Source of the DNA: an uncultured Faecalibacterium sp.
GTDB lineage: Bacteria > Bacillota > Clostridia > Oscillospirales > Ruminococcaceae
DNA: 31,432 nt
Assembly: GCA_900765705.1 (NCBI GenBank)
Contig: CAAFSR010000170.1
Coordinates: 1 to 31,432 of the forward strand
Reading direction: 5' to 3'
Under the pieces are notes generated by a model. The model saw only the letters and a program-made list of their open reading frames with translations. It had not been told where the DNA came from and did no database searches. Positions 16,883 through 26,247 of this stretch are shown here, in pieces (the first letter of the stretch is position 1; each line of letters begins with the position of its first letter). The position numbers were made by a program, and so were the translations under genes.

Positions 16883-18994
16883 ATGCTAATGATGGATCAG
16901 GCAGCAGAGGGAAACCGGGAAGAACTGCGCCGGAAACTGCGGGAAAACTTTGATGGTCGTATCGTCCGTAAGGATCTGACCAAAAAGATCAAGGAAGGTG
17001 CCAACGTACCGGTCTATGTGCTGGAGTTTCTGCTGGGGCAGTATTGCAGCTCGGACGATGAGGAGATCATCGAGCAGGGCGTGCAGAACGTAAAGCATAT
17101 TCTGGCAGATAACTTTGTGCGCCCGGATGAGGCGCAGAAGGTGCTTTCTCAGTTGCGCCGGAACGGCAGCCACACCATTATTGATATGGTGACCGTGCAT
17201 CTGGATATCAAGAAAGACTGCTTCTTTGCAGAGTTTTCCAATTTGGGGCTCTCCAATGTGCCCATTACGGATGACTACCCGGAAAAATTTGACCGTTTGC
17301 TCTGCGGCGGCATCTGGTGCATCGTCCAACTGGAATATGAATCCGAGGGTGACAGCACCTTTGGCATGGAGGACTTTGATAGCGAACCCCGGCAGAAAAA
17401 GCAGAAGGATGTTTCGCCTATCAGCATCCGCAAGCTGACCCCCATCCAGATGCCCCATATCGATATTGAGGAAGTACGCACCGGGCGTAAAGCCTTCACG
17501 CAGGACGAGTGGATGGATGTAATGCTGCGTTCTTGCGGTTATGAGCCGGAGCAGTTGAACCAGCGGGAGAAATGGCTCTTGTTGGCACGTATGCTGCCAC
17601 TGGTGGAGAACAACTTCAACCTCTGTGAGCTTGGTCCTCGCAGCACCGGTAAATCCCACATCTATAAGGAAATCAGCCCCAACAGCATTCTGGTGTCCGG
17701 TGGACAAACGACTGTGGCAAACCTGTTCTACAACATGGGACGAAAGACCGTTGGTTTAGTGGGTCTGTGGGACTGTGTGGCTTTTGATGAGGTTGCTGGT
17801 ATCAAGTTCAAGGACAAAGACGGCATCCAGATCATGAAGGACTATATGGCTTCCGGCTCCTTTGCCCGTGGCAAAGAGGAAAAGGCGGCCTCGGCCTCGA
17901 TGGTCTTTGTGGGAAATATTAACCAGAGTGTGGATGTGCTGCTAAAAACCTCCAGCTTGTTTGACCCGTTCCCGCCTGAAATGGGAACAGACACTGCATT
18001 TTTGGATCGCTTGCATTGTTACATTCCCGGCTGGGAGATCCCAAAATTCCGCCCGGAGCATTTCACCAACGACTACGGCTTCATCACGGATTATCTTGCT
18101 GAATTTATCCGGGAACTGCGTAAGGAGCAGTACGGCGATGCGTTGGATAAGTATTTCCGCCTTGGTAAAAATCTGAACCAGCGCGATACGATCGCAGTGC
18201 GTAAGATCGTAGGCGGCTATGTAAAGCTGCTGTACCCGGACGGTGAGTTTACCAAAGAGCAACTGGAGGAGATCCTTGTCTTTGCACTGGAAATGCGCCG
18301 TCGTGTGAAAGAGCAACTGAAAAAGCTGGGTGGCATGGAGTTCTATGATGTGAATTTCAGCTACATTGATCTGGATACCTTTGAAGAAAAGTTTGTGTCG
18401 GTTCCCGAACAGGGTGGCGGTAAGCTGATCCCGGATGGAATGTGCAATCCGGGACAGATCTACACTGTTTCGCGTGGAAAAAGCGGCATAATCGGTGTGT
18501 TCCGGTTGGAAAGCCAGATGTTGCCGGGCAGCGGAAAGTTTGAACGCACCGGTCTTGGCAGCGACCGTGACTGCAGAGAATCCACCAATACAGCCTTCAA
18601 CTTCCTGAAAGCAAATGGAAACCGCATCAGCGGTGGCATCAGCACGGCATCTAAGGACTACATTATCAACTATCAGGATCTTCAGGGCATCGGTATGACA
18701 GGAAAGCTGGCACTGCCCACCTTGATTGCATTGTGCAGCATTGCCCTTGGTCGTCCCACGGTCAGTACCCTTGCAGTTCTGGGCGAGATCAGCATCAGTG
18801 GAACAATCTTGAAGGTAGATGAGCTTGCAAACAGCCTGCAGGTCTGCCTCGATAGCGGTGCAAAGAAGGTTCTGCTGCCGATTTCAAGTGCCGTTGATCT
18901 GGGGACTGTTCCACCGGAATTGGTGGGTAACTTCAATCTGATCTTCTACAGCAGCGCAGAGGATGCGGTGTTTAAAGCACTTGGTGTGGAGTGA
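16883..18994 (+). CDS. brxL: BREX Lon-like AAA+ protein BrxL
   Basis: This 703-residue protein is BrxL, the last core gene of type 1 BREX. Walker A is GPRSTGKS (251-258), and the AAA+ core continues with CVAFDEVAGIKFKDKDG as Walker B. The C-terminal domain resembles that of Lon protease (ALCSIALGRPTVSTLAVLGEISISGTI, then KKVLLPISSAVDL). The Lon serine/lysine dyad is not apparent at the matching places: GMTGK stands where Lon has GPSAG, and DELANSL where Lon has GGLKEKL. This fits published descriptions of BrxL as an MCM-like DNA-binding ring rather than an active protease. An AAGGAAGG sequence lies about 12 bases upstream of the ATG; nearby in-frame ATGs make the first residues uncertain. Confidence 0.95.
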   Translation: MLMMDQAAEGNREELRRKLRENFDGRIVRKDLTKKIKEGANVPVYVLEFLLGQYCSSDDEEIIEQGVQNVKHILADNFVRPDEAQKVLSQLRRNGSHTIIDMVTVHLDIKKDCFFAEFSNLGLSNVPITDDYPEKFDRLLCGGIWCIVQLEYESEGDSTFGMEDFDSEPRQKKQKDVSPISIRKLTPIQMPHIDIEEVRTGRKAFTQDEWMDVMLRSCGYEPEQLNQREKWLLLARMLPLVENNFNLCELGPRSTGKSHIYKEISPNSILVSGGQTTVANLFYNMGRKTVGLVGLWDCVAFDEVAGIKFKDKDGIQIMKDYMASGSFARGKEEKAASASMVFVGNINQSVDVLLKTSSLFDPFPPEMGTDTAFLDRLHCYIPGWEIPKFRPEHFTNDYGFITDYLAEFIRELRKEQYGDALDKYFRLGKNLNQRDTIAVRKIVGGYVKLLYPDGEFTKEQLEEILVFALEMRRRVKEQLKKLGGMEFYDVNFSYIDLDTFEEKFVSVPEQGGGKLIPDGMCNPGQIYTVSRGKSGIIGVFRLESQMLPGSGKFERTGLGSDRDCRESTNTAFNFLKANGNRISGGISTASKDYIINYQDLQGIGMTGKLALPTLIALCSIALGRPTVSTLAVLGEISISGTILKVDELANSLQVCLDSGAKKVLLPISSAVDLGTVPPELVGNFNLIFYSSAEDAVFKALGVE

Positions 18995-19009
18995 AGAAAG
19001 GTGTGCTCT

Positions 19010-20788
19010 ATGAAAACAAATGATAGAAAAATCACAGACCTGATGGCCACAATCCATACAGGAAAAACGCAACTTCCTGATTTTCAAAGAGGCTGGGTAT
19101 GGGATGATGGTAGGATAAAAGCACTGATTGCAAGTATTACAAATGGTTATCCTGTCGGTGCAGCAATGTTTCTGGAATACGGTAATGAGAGTATTCACTT
19201 CAAATCACGAGTTGTTGAAGGGGTGCCTTCTGCAGACAAGGTGATACCTGATGAACTTATTCTGGATGGACAACAAAGACTGACATCTGTCTATTCTTCA
19301 CTTTTTAGTGAGAAAGCAGTTAGAACAAGAACAGACAAAGGGCAAGAAATAGAACGCTTTTACTATATTGATATGGTCAAAGCTGTTAACAGCACGATTG
19401 ACCGGGTGGATTCGATTATTTCGGTTCCTAAGGATCGGAAAATAACTTCAGATTTTGGTCGAAAGGTTGAGCTGGATCTTTCGTCGGCATCTCAGGAATA
19501 CGCTCAGAACGTGTTCCCGCTAAACATTATTCTTGATCCGAGCAAATACAGCAAGTGGCAAATGGACTATATGCAATATCATCAGTACGATTCAAATGCT
19601 GCAAAATTGTATATGGACTTTCTCTCCAAAGTAATTGTTCCGTTGGGGCAGTATACGATTCCAGTGATTACATTGGACAAGGATACCCCCAAGGAGGCAG
19701 TTTGTCAGGTCTTCGAAAATGTCAATACAGGTGGGGTGTCGCTTACTGTATTTGAGCTGGTTACTGCCATTTTTGCAATGGATAATTTTGAACTACGCAA
19801 GGATTGGGAAGAAAGACAGAAAAAATATTTCAGTGACGACATTCTTTCAGTGACCTCTGCGACGGATTTCCTGACGGCTTGTACTCTGTTATCTTCGTAT
19901 AAAAAAGGCGGGACCGTGAGTTGCAAAAAGAAAGATGTGCTGAATCTGACGCTGGCGGAATACCAGCGCTATGCAGATGATTTGACGGAAGGATTTGTGG
20001 AAGCGGAAAAAATATTACAGGAAGAACGGATCTTTTCTAGTAAAGACCTGCCATATACGACGCAGTTGATTCCACTTGCAGTTCTTTGCACGTTGCTGGC
20101 AGATCATAACAGCATCAAAACAACGAGCGTAAAAGATAAAATAAAACAATGGTATTGGTGCGGTGTCTTTGGCGAAATGTATGGAAGCGCAAATGAAACA
20201 CGCTATGTGTACGATGTGGTGGGAGTAATGGCGTGGTTGGAAGATGCGTGTAAAACTCCTAAAACGGTGCAGGAATTTTATTTTAATCCGGTGCGCTTGC
20301 TATCCTTGCAATCAAGATTGAGTGCCGCCTATAAAGGCATTATGGCACGGATCTTGAAGAATCAGTGCAAAGATTTTATCAGTGGTCGTGAAATGGACTT
20401 TACGGTTTATAAAGCAGAGAGCATAGATATTCACCATATATTTCCACGAGATTATTGTGAGAAAAAAGGTCTGCCGCGTGCAAAATGGAATTCTGTTGTG
20501 AATAAGACACCTATTACATATTCTACAAACCGTGAAATTGGCGGAGTAGCACCAAGCCAATATCTGACCAAGATTGAGAAGAAAGGTCAAGTAGAACCAG
20601 ATATACTGGATGGCTATCTTAAGACACATTTGATCGATACGGGCGATATCCGCGCGGATCGGTTTGATGATTTCTTCATCAAGCGTGCAACTGCTATTTT
20701 GAATGAGATTGAAAAAGCAACTGGCAAATCGATTTCCGGTCGTGACAGTGATCTCGTAATTCAGGACTTTGGTGGAGCACTACTATAA
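19010..20788 (+). CDS. DUF262/DUF1524 protein, GmrSD-like (BrxU-like) type IV restriction enzyme
   Basis: This 592-residue protein joins two known parts. The N-terminal DUF262 (ParB-like NTPase) domain shows PDFQRGWVWDDGRI and the hallmark LDGQQRLTS (DGQQR at 86-90). The C-terminal DUF1524 HNH-type nuclease shows IDIHHIFPRDYC (D473, H475, H476) followed by NKTPITYSTNREI. This is the layout of GmrSD, which uses NTP to cut DNA carrying modified cytosines, and of BrxU, which accompanies BREX and restricts modified phage genomes. The ATG at 19010 with AAAGG eight bases upstream is chosen over the GTG at 19001. It follows brxL by 15 bases, so it is probably in the BREX transcript. The DNA is AT-richer than brxL. 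Confidence 0.88.
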   Translation: MKTNDRKITDLMATIHTGKTQLPDFQRGWVWDDGRIKALIASITNGYPVGAAMFLEYGNESIHFKSRVVEGVPSADKVIPDELILDGQQRLTSVYSSLFSEKAVRTRTDKGQEIERFYYIDMVKAVNSTIDRVDSIISVPKDRKITSDFGRKVELDLSSASQEYAQNVFPLNIILDPSKYSKWQMDYMQYHQYDSNAAKLYMDFLSKVIVPLGQYTIPVITLDKDTPKEAVCQVFENVNTGGVSLTVFELVTAIFAMDNFELRKDWEERQKKYFSDDILSVTSATDFLTACTLLSSYKKGGTVSCKKKDVLNLTLAEYQRYADDLTEGFVEAEKILQEERIFSSKDLPYTTQLIPLAVLCTLLADHNSIKTTSVKDKIKQWYWCGVFGEMYGSANETRYVYDVVGVMAWLEDACKTPKTVQEFYFNPVRLLSLQSRLSAAYKGIMARILKNQCKDFISGREMDFTVYKAESIDIHHIFPRDYCEKKGLPRAKWNSVVNKTPITYSTNREIGGVAPSQYLTKIEKKGQVEPDILDGYLKTHLIDTGDIRADRFDDFFIKRATAILNEIEKATGKSISGRDSDLVIQDFGGALL

Positions 20789-20827
20789 TCTGTGAGAATA
20801 AAGCATGTCTGAATTTAGGAGGCCACC

Positions 20828-23020
20828 ATGGAGCCAATGAAAGCAACCAGTGTCAACAGCCGTGCGGAGGAGCTGTTTGTGCAGCTCTTCTGTGAGGCTT
20901 TTGGGCCTGAGAAAACCGAAAATTTGCAGGTCCAGTACCCCAGCGTGGACATCTATGGTCGGCACCGCTATATCGATTTTGCGCTGGAAGCTCCTGAATC
21001 CAAAATTGCAATCGAGATTGACGGTGAGACCTACCACAACCCCAGCAAGGTGTCTGAAAACAAATACGCTGATGACCTCCTGAAGCAGAACAGCTTGATC
21101 TATGACAACTGGAAAGTATACCGTTGGATCTACAGGCAGTTGGAAAAGCAACCGGAAAAGGTCAAAGACGAGCTGATTACTTTCTTGGGCACCAGCCCCA
21201 TGTTCAAGGCATTTGAAGCAGACCTGCCGGTTCAGATGGGACAGACCATCGAGCTTCGGGACTACCAGCAGGAAGCCACCGAGAACCTGCAGAAAATGCG
21301 AGAGGACGGCAAGACCATTGCGCTGCTGTACCATGCAACCGGCGTTGGAAAAACCATCACGGCAGCAACGGATGCCAAGGCAGTGGGCGGACGCACACTA
21401 TTTCTGGTTAACGCCCTGAAGCTGGCTTCACAGGCTAAGGATACGTTTGCGAAAGTGTGGCCGGAGGCTACACTGGGGGAATATACCGGAAGTCAGAAGG
21501 ATATGAGCCAGACAGTCATTTTTGCAACGGTGCAGAGTATCTCCAAGGATCTGGAAAAGTTCTCGCCTACAGATTTTGACTACCTGATTGTGGACGAATG
21601 TCACCATGCGGCAGCCAACACCTACCAGAAGATTTTCACCTACTTCCACCCGAAGTTTATTCTGGGTCTGACTGCCACTCCGGAACGCAGCGATGGCGAA
21701 GATATGCTGGAGCTGTTCCAGAATGTTGCCCACAAAATGGATCTCAAGACTGCCGTGGAGCGTGGCGTTCTGGTGCCGATTCGCTGCATCCGGGTCAAGA
21801 CCAACATCGACCTGACCGATGTGCGGATCAACGGCATCAAATACAATTCGCAGGATCTGGAAAGCAAGCTGTTCATCCCGGAACGCAATCAGTTGATCGT
21901 TGACACCTATTTAAAGTACGTCAACGGCAAAAAGACAGTAATTTTCTGTGCCAGCGTAGACCATGCAGCCGAAATTGCAAAGTTGCTGCGGGACAACGGT
22001 GTGAAGGCGGAAGCAGTTTCCGGGCGGAATCGTGTTGAGGTTCGGGAAAAAATTCTGAAGGACTATGAAACCGGCTCGACCAATGTTCTCTGCGCCTGCG
22101 ACCTTCTGAACGAAGGCTGGGACAGCCCGCATACCACGGTGCTGTTCATGGCGCGCCCGACCATGTCCAAAACGATTTATTTGCAGCAGCTTGGTCGTGG
22201 TACACGCCGCTGCCCGGGCAAAGAGGATCTGCTGGTGGTTGACTTTGTGGACAACGCTAATATGTTCAATATGCCCTACAGCCTGCACCGGGTGCTGGAC
22301 ATTGCAAAATATCAGCCGATGGCGTATGTGCTGGCACCGGAGAACAAGCGCAAGCTGGATCAGGATATGCTGTTTCAGGGTGAAAAGCCGGAGGCGTGGC
22401 TGGATGTGCCAATCGATGTGTCCGACTATGAGATTATCGACCTTTTCAACTGGCAGAACAGCGTCAAGGACATGATCTCGCAGATCGAGTTCGTTCGGAT
22501 GGTGGATGTGCAGTCCGAGACAGTGGAGCGTTACATCAAGGACGGAAAAGTCAAACCTGACCTTTCGATTCCCTTTGGTGATAAGCGGATGTTCCACTAT
22601 TTCCGGGAGGAAAGCATCCGCAACATTGCGAAACAGTATGGCTGGGATCTCATTACGCCGCAGAATATGGCGGACAAGTTCATGAAGTTTATTGAAACGA
22701 TGGACATGAGCTATTCCTACAAGCCGGTGCTGCTCAAAGCAATCTATGAGTACATGGACACCAGCGGCAGAGTCGCTCTGCCGGACGTGGTGGACTACTT
22801 CATCGACTTCTACGAGGACCGCAAGGCGCACGGGATGATTGCAGAGAAATCCACCAGTATCTACCAGAAGGGCGGTTATACCCGGAAGGATGTGGAGAAG
22901 AACATTCTCTCTAACCCCTTCAAGCGCTTTGAGGATATGCGATTCTTGATGCGCTGCAAGGACGTGGAGACTATCGAGGTAAACCCGATCATCTTCCGCA
23001 AGCTCACACGGGAAGATTAG
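20828..23020 (+). CDS. N-terminal DUF559/Vsr-like nuclease fused to SF2 helicase
   Basis: This is a 730-residue protein. Residues about 10-110 resemble a small restriction-like nuclease of the DUF559/Vsr group: E15/E16, D50 in YIDFAL, then IAIEIDGETYH (E63, D65, H70). Residues about 150-500 are a DEAD-type SF2 helicase: Walker A ATGVGKT (170-176), DECH box (256-259), LTATPER, and QQLGRGTRR as motif VI. The rest is helical and unrecognised. The order nuclease then helicase recalls type I restriction HsdR subunits, but without HsdR length. AGGAGG lies five bases before the ATG. It follows the DUF262 gene by 39 bases. It likely translocates on and cuts foreign DNA, possibly with its neighbours; this role is inferred. 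Confidence 0.88.
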   Translation: MEPMKATSVNSRAEELFVQLFCEAFGPEKTENLQVQYPSVDIYGRHRYIDFALEAPESKIAIEIDGETYHNPSKVSENKYADDLLKQNSLIYDNWKVYRWIYRQLEKQPEKVKDELITFLGTSPMFKAFEADLPVQMGQTIELRDYQQEATENLQKMREDGKTIALLYHATGVGKTITAATDAKAVGGRTLFLVNALKLASQAKDTFAKVWPEATLGEYTGSQKDMSQTVIFATVQSISKDLEKFSPTDFDYLIVDECHHAAANTYQKIFTYFHPKFILGLTATPERSDGEDMLELFQNVAHKMDLKTAVERGVLVPIRCIRVKTNIDLTDVRINGIKYNSQDLESKLFIPERNQLIVDTYLKYVNGKKTVIFCASVDHAAEIAKLLRDNGVKAEAVSGRNRVEVREKILKDYETGSTNVLCACDLLNEGWDSPHTTVLFMARPTMSKTIYLQQLGRGTRRCPGKEDLLVVDFVDNANMFNMPYSLHRVLDIAKYQPMAYVLAPENKRKLDQDMLFQGEKPEAWLDVPIDVSDYEIIDLFNWQNSVKDMISQIEFVRMVDVQSETVERYIKDGKVKPDLSIPFGDKRMFHYFREESIRNIAKQYGWDLITPQNMADKFMKFIETMDMSYSYKPVLLKAIYEYMDTSGRVALPDVVDYFIDFYEDRKAHGMIAEKSTSIYQKGGYTRKDVEKNILSNPFKRFEDMRFLMRCKDVETIEVNPIIFRKLTRED

Positions 23021-23180
23021 CTGCATATTGTGGATGTCTGCGATAAGAGCCTTGAAAAATATTATCTGCGGATAAAAAAGTAAGTAGAAGAGACGCTTAT
23101 CGTATATCTTGTTTTGTAAAATTAGACAGGGCAACAGAAAAAGCCCTGATAATGGACAAGGCAAGGAAAGGCTGGATGAA
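23021..23180 (+). other. 160-base gap with a short hairpin before the SF1 helicase gene
   Basis: This is the longest gap inside the left gene cluster. It holds a 6-base-pair inverted repeat, CAGGGC/GCCCTG (23127-23148), with a 10-base A-rich loop and no T-run, just upstream of the next ribosome binding site. No confident promoter or terminator is seen. The hairpin may be an RNA-level control or processing element, or chance. Confidence 0.35.
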
Positions 23181-26084
23181 ATGGATCTGACAGGAAAGCG
23201 TGTGCATCATCGAAGCTTTGGTGATGGAGTTATTACAGAGCAAAAGAAAACTACGATCGTTGTGACCTTTCGTGATGGAGCTAAAATGTTTAGCTATCCT
23301 GGTTGCTTTCAGACGTATCTCAAAATTTTGGATACTGACCTGAAAGAAGATGTTCAGGAAGTGGTAAGCCAACACGAACACGCTGAGACGGCTGAGAGAA
23401 AACAGCGAATCAATGAACTTCAAACGTCGATTTCGTCAAACCGTCGTCAGGAAAAAGACAAAAGTGTTCAGATAAAACCGTTTGCCTCCGTGGCTGATTT
23501 TTGTCAGGCGTACAGGATGGCTTTAAGCGCAGAAATCTCCTTCATTCGAATGACAGGTGGAAAGCATATCCTTCTTCAGGAAGGTAAGCGAATCGGACGA
23601 GACAACGGGCAATTTGTGTACCTTCTTGAATCGGAAGATGAGCTTAATTATCCTGAAGGAACACCAGTTACAATTTGGAAGGGACAATCGCAAATTTCCG
23701 GTAAGATCCTGAATTGTGAAGCGTTTTCAGTCTATCTGATCAGTGAACTTGATTTGGGCGCAGAGGTTGAAATGCTGAATATTTCTGCGGAGGCTTGCTA
23801 TTTGCTCCAATCTGTATCAGAGCGCCTTATGGATCTGTCTCTTGAACCATCGGAAATTGCACAGGACCTAATCTGTAATGGGTTGAAAGAGATCGACTAT
23901 CGCAATTCGGATATTGCCAAGGGGCAGGAGACAGCGGTAAGAATGTCACTGGAGCAACCGATAACATTTGTTTGGGGACCTCCGGGAACAGGAAAGACTC
24001 AAACGCTTGCAAAAATTGCGTGGGCTCACATTGACAAGGGCGAACGTGTTCTTATGTTGTCCTACAGCAACGTTTCCGTTGATGGTGCAATTCTTCGTGT
24101 GACGTCGTTGAAAAATGACGTTTTCCCCGGACAGCTCGTCCGGTATGGTTTTCCGAAGGATAAGAGAATATCAGAGCATCCCTATCTCTCCTCATACAAT
24201 TTAGCAATCAATAATTATCCGGATCTGCTAAAAAGGAGAACGCAGCTTCAAGCGGAAAAGAAGCGCTTGGAGAAAAATGATCCAAAACTGATTCAGGTGG
24301 AGAAAGAACTCAACGAGATTCGACGGGAACTCAGAGCAGCGGAAAGTCAGTGCGTGAGGAATGCGAAATTTGTAGCGACGACGGTTTCAAAGGCCATTGT
24401 TGATAAGGAAATTCGTAATGGTGCTTTTGACGTTGTGATTTTTGATGAAGCAAGTATGGCAACGATACCCCAGATAGCATATGCTGCTAAACTTGCACGA
24501 AAGAATTTTGTCTGCATGGGCGATTTCCGACAGCTTCCGCCTATTGTCCAGAGTAGCAAAGAGTCACCACTGAATGCGGATATTTTTCAGTATTGCGGAA
24601 TCACACAGGCGGTAGATCAAGGCAGCAATCACAAATGGCTGTGCCTCTTGGATACGCAGTATCGTATGCATCCGGAAATTGCGGATTTTGCGGGCAGATC
24701 TATATACAATGGTTTGCTGAAATCTGCGAACGGAATGACCGAAAAACGAGAAAAAACTGTGATGGCAGAGCCATTCGCGGGACGTGCAATGGAGTTTGTT
24801 GATCTGAGTGGAACAATGTCAACCTGTATTAAAAGCAGTGACGACTCTCATGCAAATGTTCTGAGCGCATTTGTGACATTTTCGCTGGCGTTAAAGGCAG
24901 CACAGACGCAGGAAGTTGGTATTATTACTCCTTATCATGCACAATCACGGCTTCTACATGCAATGGTGCGTGACGTCAATGAGCTGGAAGCGCTTCCGCA
25001 TGCCATAAAATGTGCGACGGTACATCAGTTCCAAGGTTCTGAAGAGGACGTTATTGTATACGATGCAGTTGACTGCTATCGACTTCCTTTCCCGGGGGCA
25101 TTGATCGCATCAACTGCTGGACGTTATGCTGACAGACTTTTTAACGTTGCCATGACGCGATCAAAGGGTAAGTTTATTTGCGTAGCAAATGGATCGTTCA
25201 TGAGAAATAAAGGAATGTCAGAAAATCTGATGTTCATGCAAATGCTGAAAAGCTATCGCGCGACAGCTCCCATGATTCCGGAAATAATTCGCCCGGATGA
25301 CGACCTTGAAAAATACTATTTTGATTTCGTGGAAAAAGAAAATCAAGTGGATGAATTCATTAAGGACTTGGCTACTGCAAGGCGTGAGGTCCGGATTGAC
25401 ATTCCGGATTCTCCGGCAAACTCGGATATAAATACCACTAGAATTGCACAGGCTCTGGCAGAAGCTCAAAGCCGTGGAGTAAAAGTATTTGTTCGAGCCG
25501 AATCGAAGAAGAACCTCCATCCGACTTTGAAGTATTTTGCGGTAGAAAATCACTATCTGACAGATCCGGTTACATTGATCGACAAGACTGTAACATGGTT
25601 TGGCATGCCAGAATCTGCAGCGTGCTTCAAAATAGAAGGCAGGACAAGCGCTATTAACAATCGTCCATGTATTCGTTTTTGGGGAACGCACACAGCAAAG
25701 ATCCTTTACGGATTACTGGAAATGAGTCAGGTGATGGATCAAGCCAAAACCGTTGAAAAGGATGCACAGGGAAACTTGATAACGGATAAGTTATCGGATT
25801 ATGTTCTTGCACACAAAAAGTGCCCTGTCTGCGGAAAACCTATGCAGCTGAAAAAGTCCAGAAATCAAAAGTATTTTTTGAGCTGTTCTGGCTATCCGTC
25901 CTGCAAGCATACAGAATTTGTCGAAACGGAATTCGTAGAAGAGTATTTTTATCATAAGGGCAATAAAAACGGAATGCTTTGCCCCAGATGCGGCTGCTCT
26001 CTCGAAGCCAAGATAAGTCGATATGGTATTTATGTGCAATGCTGTGGAGGGAAAAGACACAAGTATGGCTTGGATGAAATCTAA
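23181..26084 (+). CDS. SF1 (DNA2/UPF1-like) helicase with degenerate PLD-like domain and topoisomerase-type zinc fingers
   Basis: This is a 967-residue protein. Residues 1-45 (GKRVHHRSFGDGVI, then IVVTFRDGAKMFSYP) look like a small beta-barrel of CarD/Tudor type. The superfamily 1 helicase core follows: Walker A GPPGTGKT (266-273), FDEAS (D422), GDFRQLPPI, DTQYRMHPEI, VGIITPYHAQ, HQFQGSE and NVAMTRSKG. A coiled segment sits around KRRTQLQAEKKRLEK. Residues about 710-860 resemble a PLD domain whose HKD motif is degenerate (LIDKTVTWFGMPES). Two C-terminal zinc fingers follow: CPVCG (C881, C884) with SCSGYPSCK, and CPRCGC (C934, C937), the first like topoisomerase I C4 fingers. The ATG at 23181 has AAGGAAAGG nine bases upstream. 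It ends before a strong terminator. Confidence 0.88.
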   Translation: MDLTGKRVHHRSFGDGVITEQKKTTIVVTFRDGAKMFSYPGCFQTYLKILDTDLKEDVQEVVSQHEHAETAERKQRINELQTSISSNRRQEKDKSVQIKPFASVADFCQAYRMALSAEISFIRMTGGKHILLQEGKRIGRDNGQFVYLLESEDELNYPEGTPVTIWKGQSQISGKILNCEAFSVYLISELDLGAEVEMLNISAEACYLLQSVSERLMDLSLEPSEIAQDLICNGLKEIDYRNSDIAKGQETAVRMSLEQPITFVWGPPGTGKTQTLAKIAWAHIDKGERVLMLSYSNVSVDGAILRVTSLKNDVFPGQLVRYGFPKDKRISEHPYLSSYNLAINNYPDLLKRRTQLQAEKKRLEKNDPKLIQVEKELNEIRRELRAAESQCVRNAKFVATTVSKAIVDKEIRNGAFDVVIFDEASMATIPQIAYAAKLARKNFVCMGDFRQLPPIVQSSKESPLNADIFQYCGITQAVDQGSNHKWLCLLDTQYRMHPEIADFAGRSIYNGLLKSANGMTEKREKTVMAEPFAGRAMEFVDLSGTMSTCIKSSDDSHANVLSAFVTFSLALKAAQTQEVGIITPYHAQSRLLHAMVRDVNELEALPHAIKCATVHQFQGSEEDVIVYDAVDCYRLPFPGALIASTAGRYADRLFNVAMTRSKGKFICVANGSFMRNKGMSENLMFMQMLKSYRATAPMIPEIIRPDDDLEKYYFDFVEKENQVDEFIKDLATARREVRIDIPDSPANSDINTTRIAQALAEAQSRGVKVFVRAESKKNLHPTLKYFAVENHYLTDPVTLIDKTVTWFGMPESAACFKIEGRTSAINNRPCIRFWGTHTAKILYGLLEMSQVMDQAKTVEKDAQGNLITDKLSDYVLAHKKCPVCGKPMQLKKSRNQKYFLSCSGYPSCKHTEFVETEFVEEYFYHKGNKNGMLCPRCGCSLEAKISRYGIYVQCCGGKRHKYGLDEI

Positions 26085-26125
26085 TGATTGAGCTAAAGCT
26101 CGGGAACAGACAAAGATAATCGGGT

Positions 26126-26168
26126 AAAAAAGCTCTTGGCCTCTATATTAAGGATCAAGAGCTTTTTT
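26126..26168 (+). terminator. Rho-independent terminator ending the left gene cluster
   Basis: A perfect 13-base-pair inverted repeat, AAAAAAGCTCTTG (26126-26138) and CAAGAGCTTTTTT (26156-26168), encloses a 17-base loop and ends in six T. It lies 41 bases after the SF1 helicase stop. Because of the A-tract on the left arm it could also work on the other strand. Confidence 0.88.
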
Positions 26169-26173
26169 ACATC

Positions 26174-26202
26174 TTGTTTTGCAGGGGGAAAGAAGGTACA
26201 AT
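26174..26202 (+). promoter_or_regulatory. Promoter of the kinase/GHKL-nuclease unit
   Basis: TTGTTT (26174-26179) and TACAAT (26197-26202) are spaced by 17 bases, directly after the terminator. The expected start of transcription is near 26209, which rules out the upstream TTG at 26179 as a start codon for the next gene. Confidence 0.75.
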
Positions 26203-26247
26203 AGTAGAAAAGAGAACGTGCATCAGTCAAATAAGGTGGTGGAGGCG

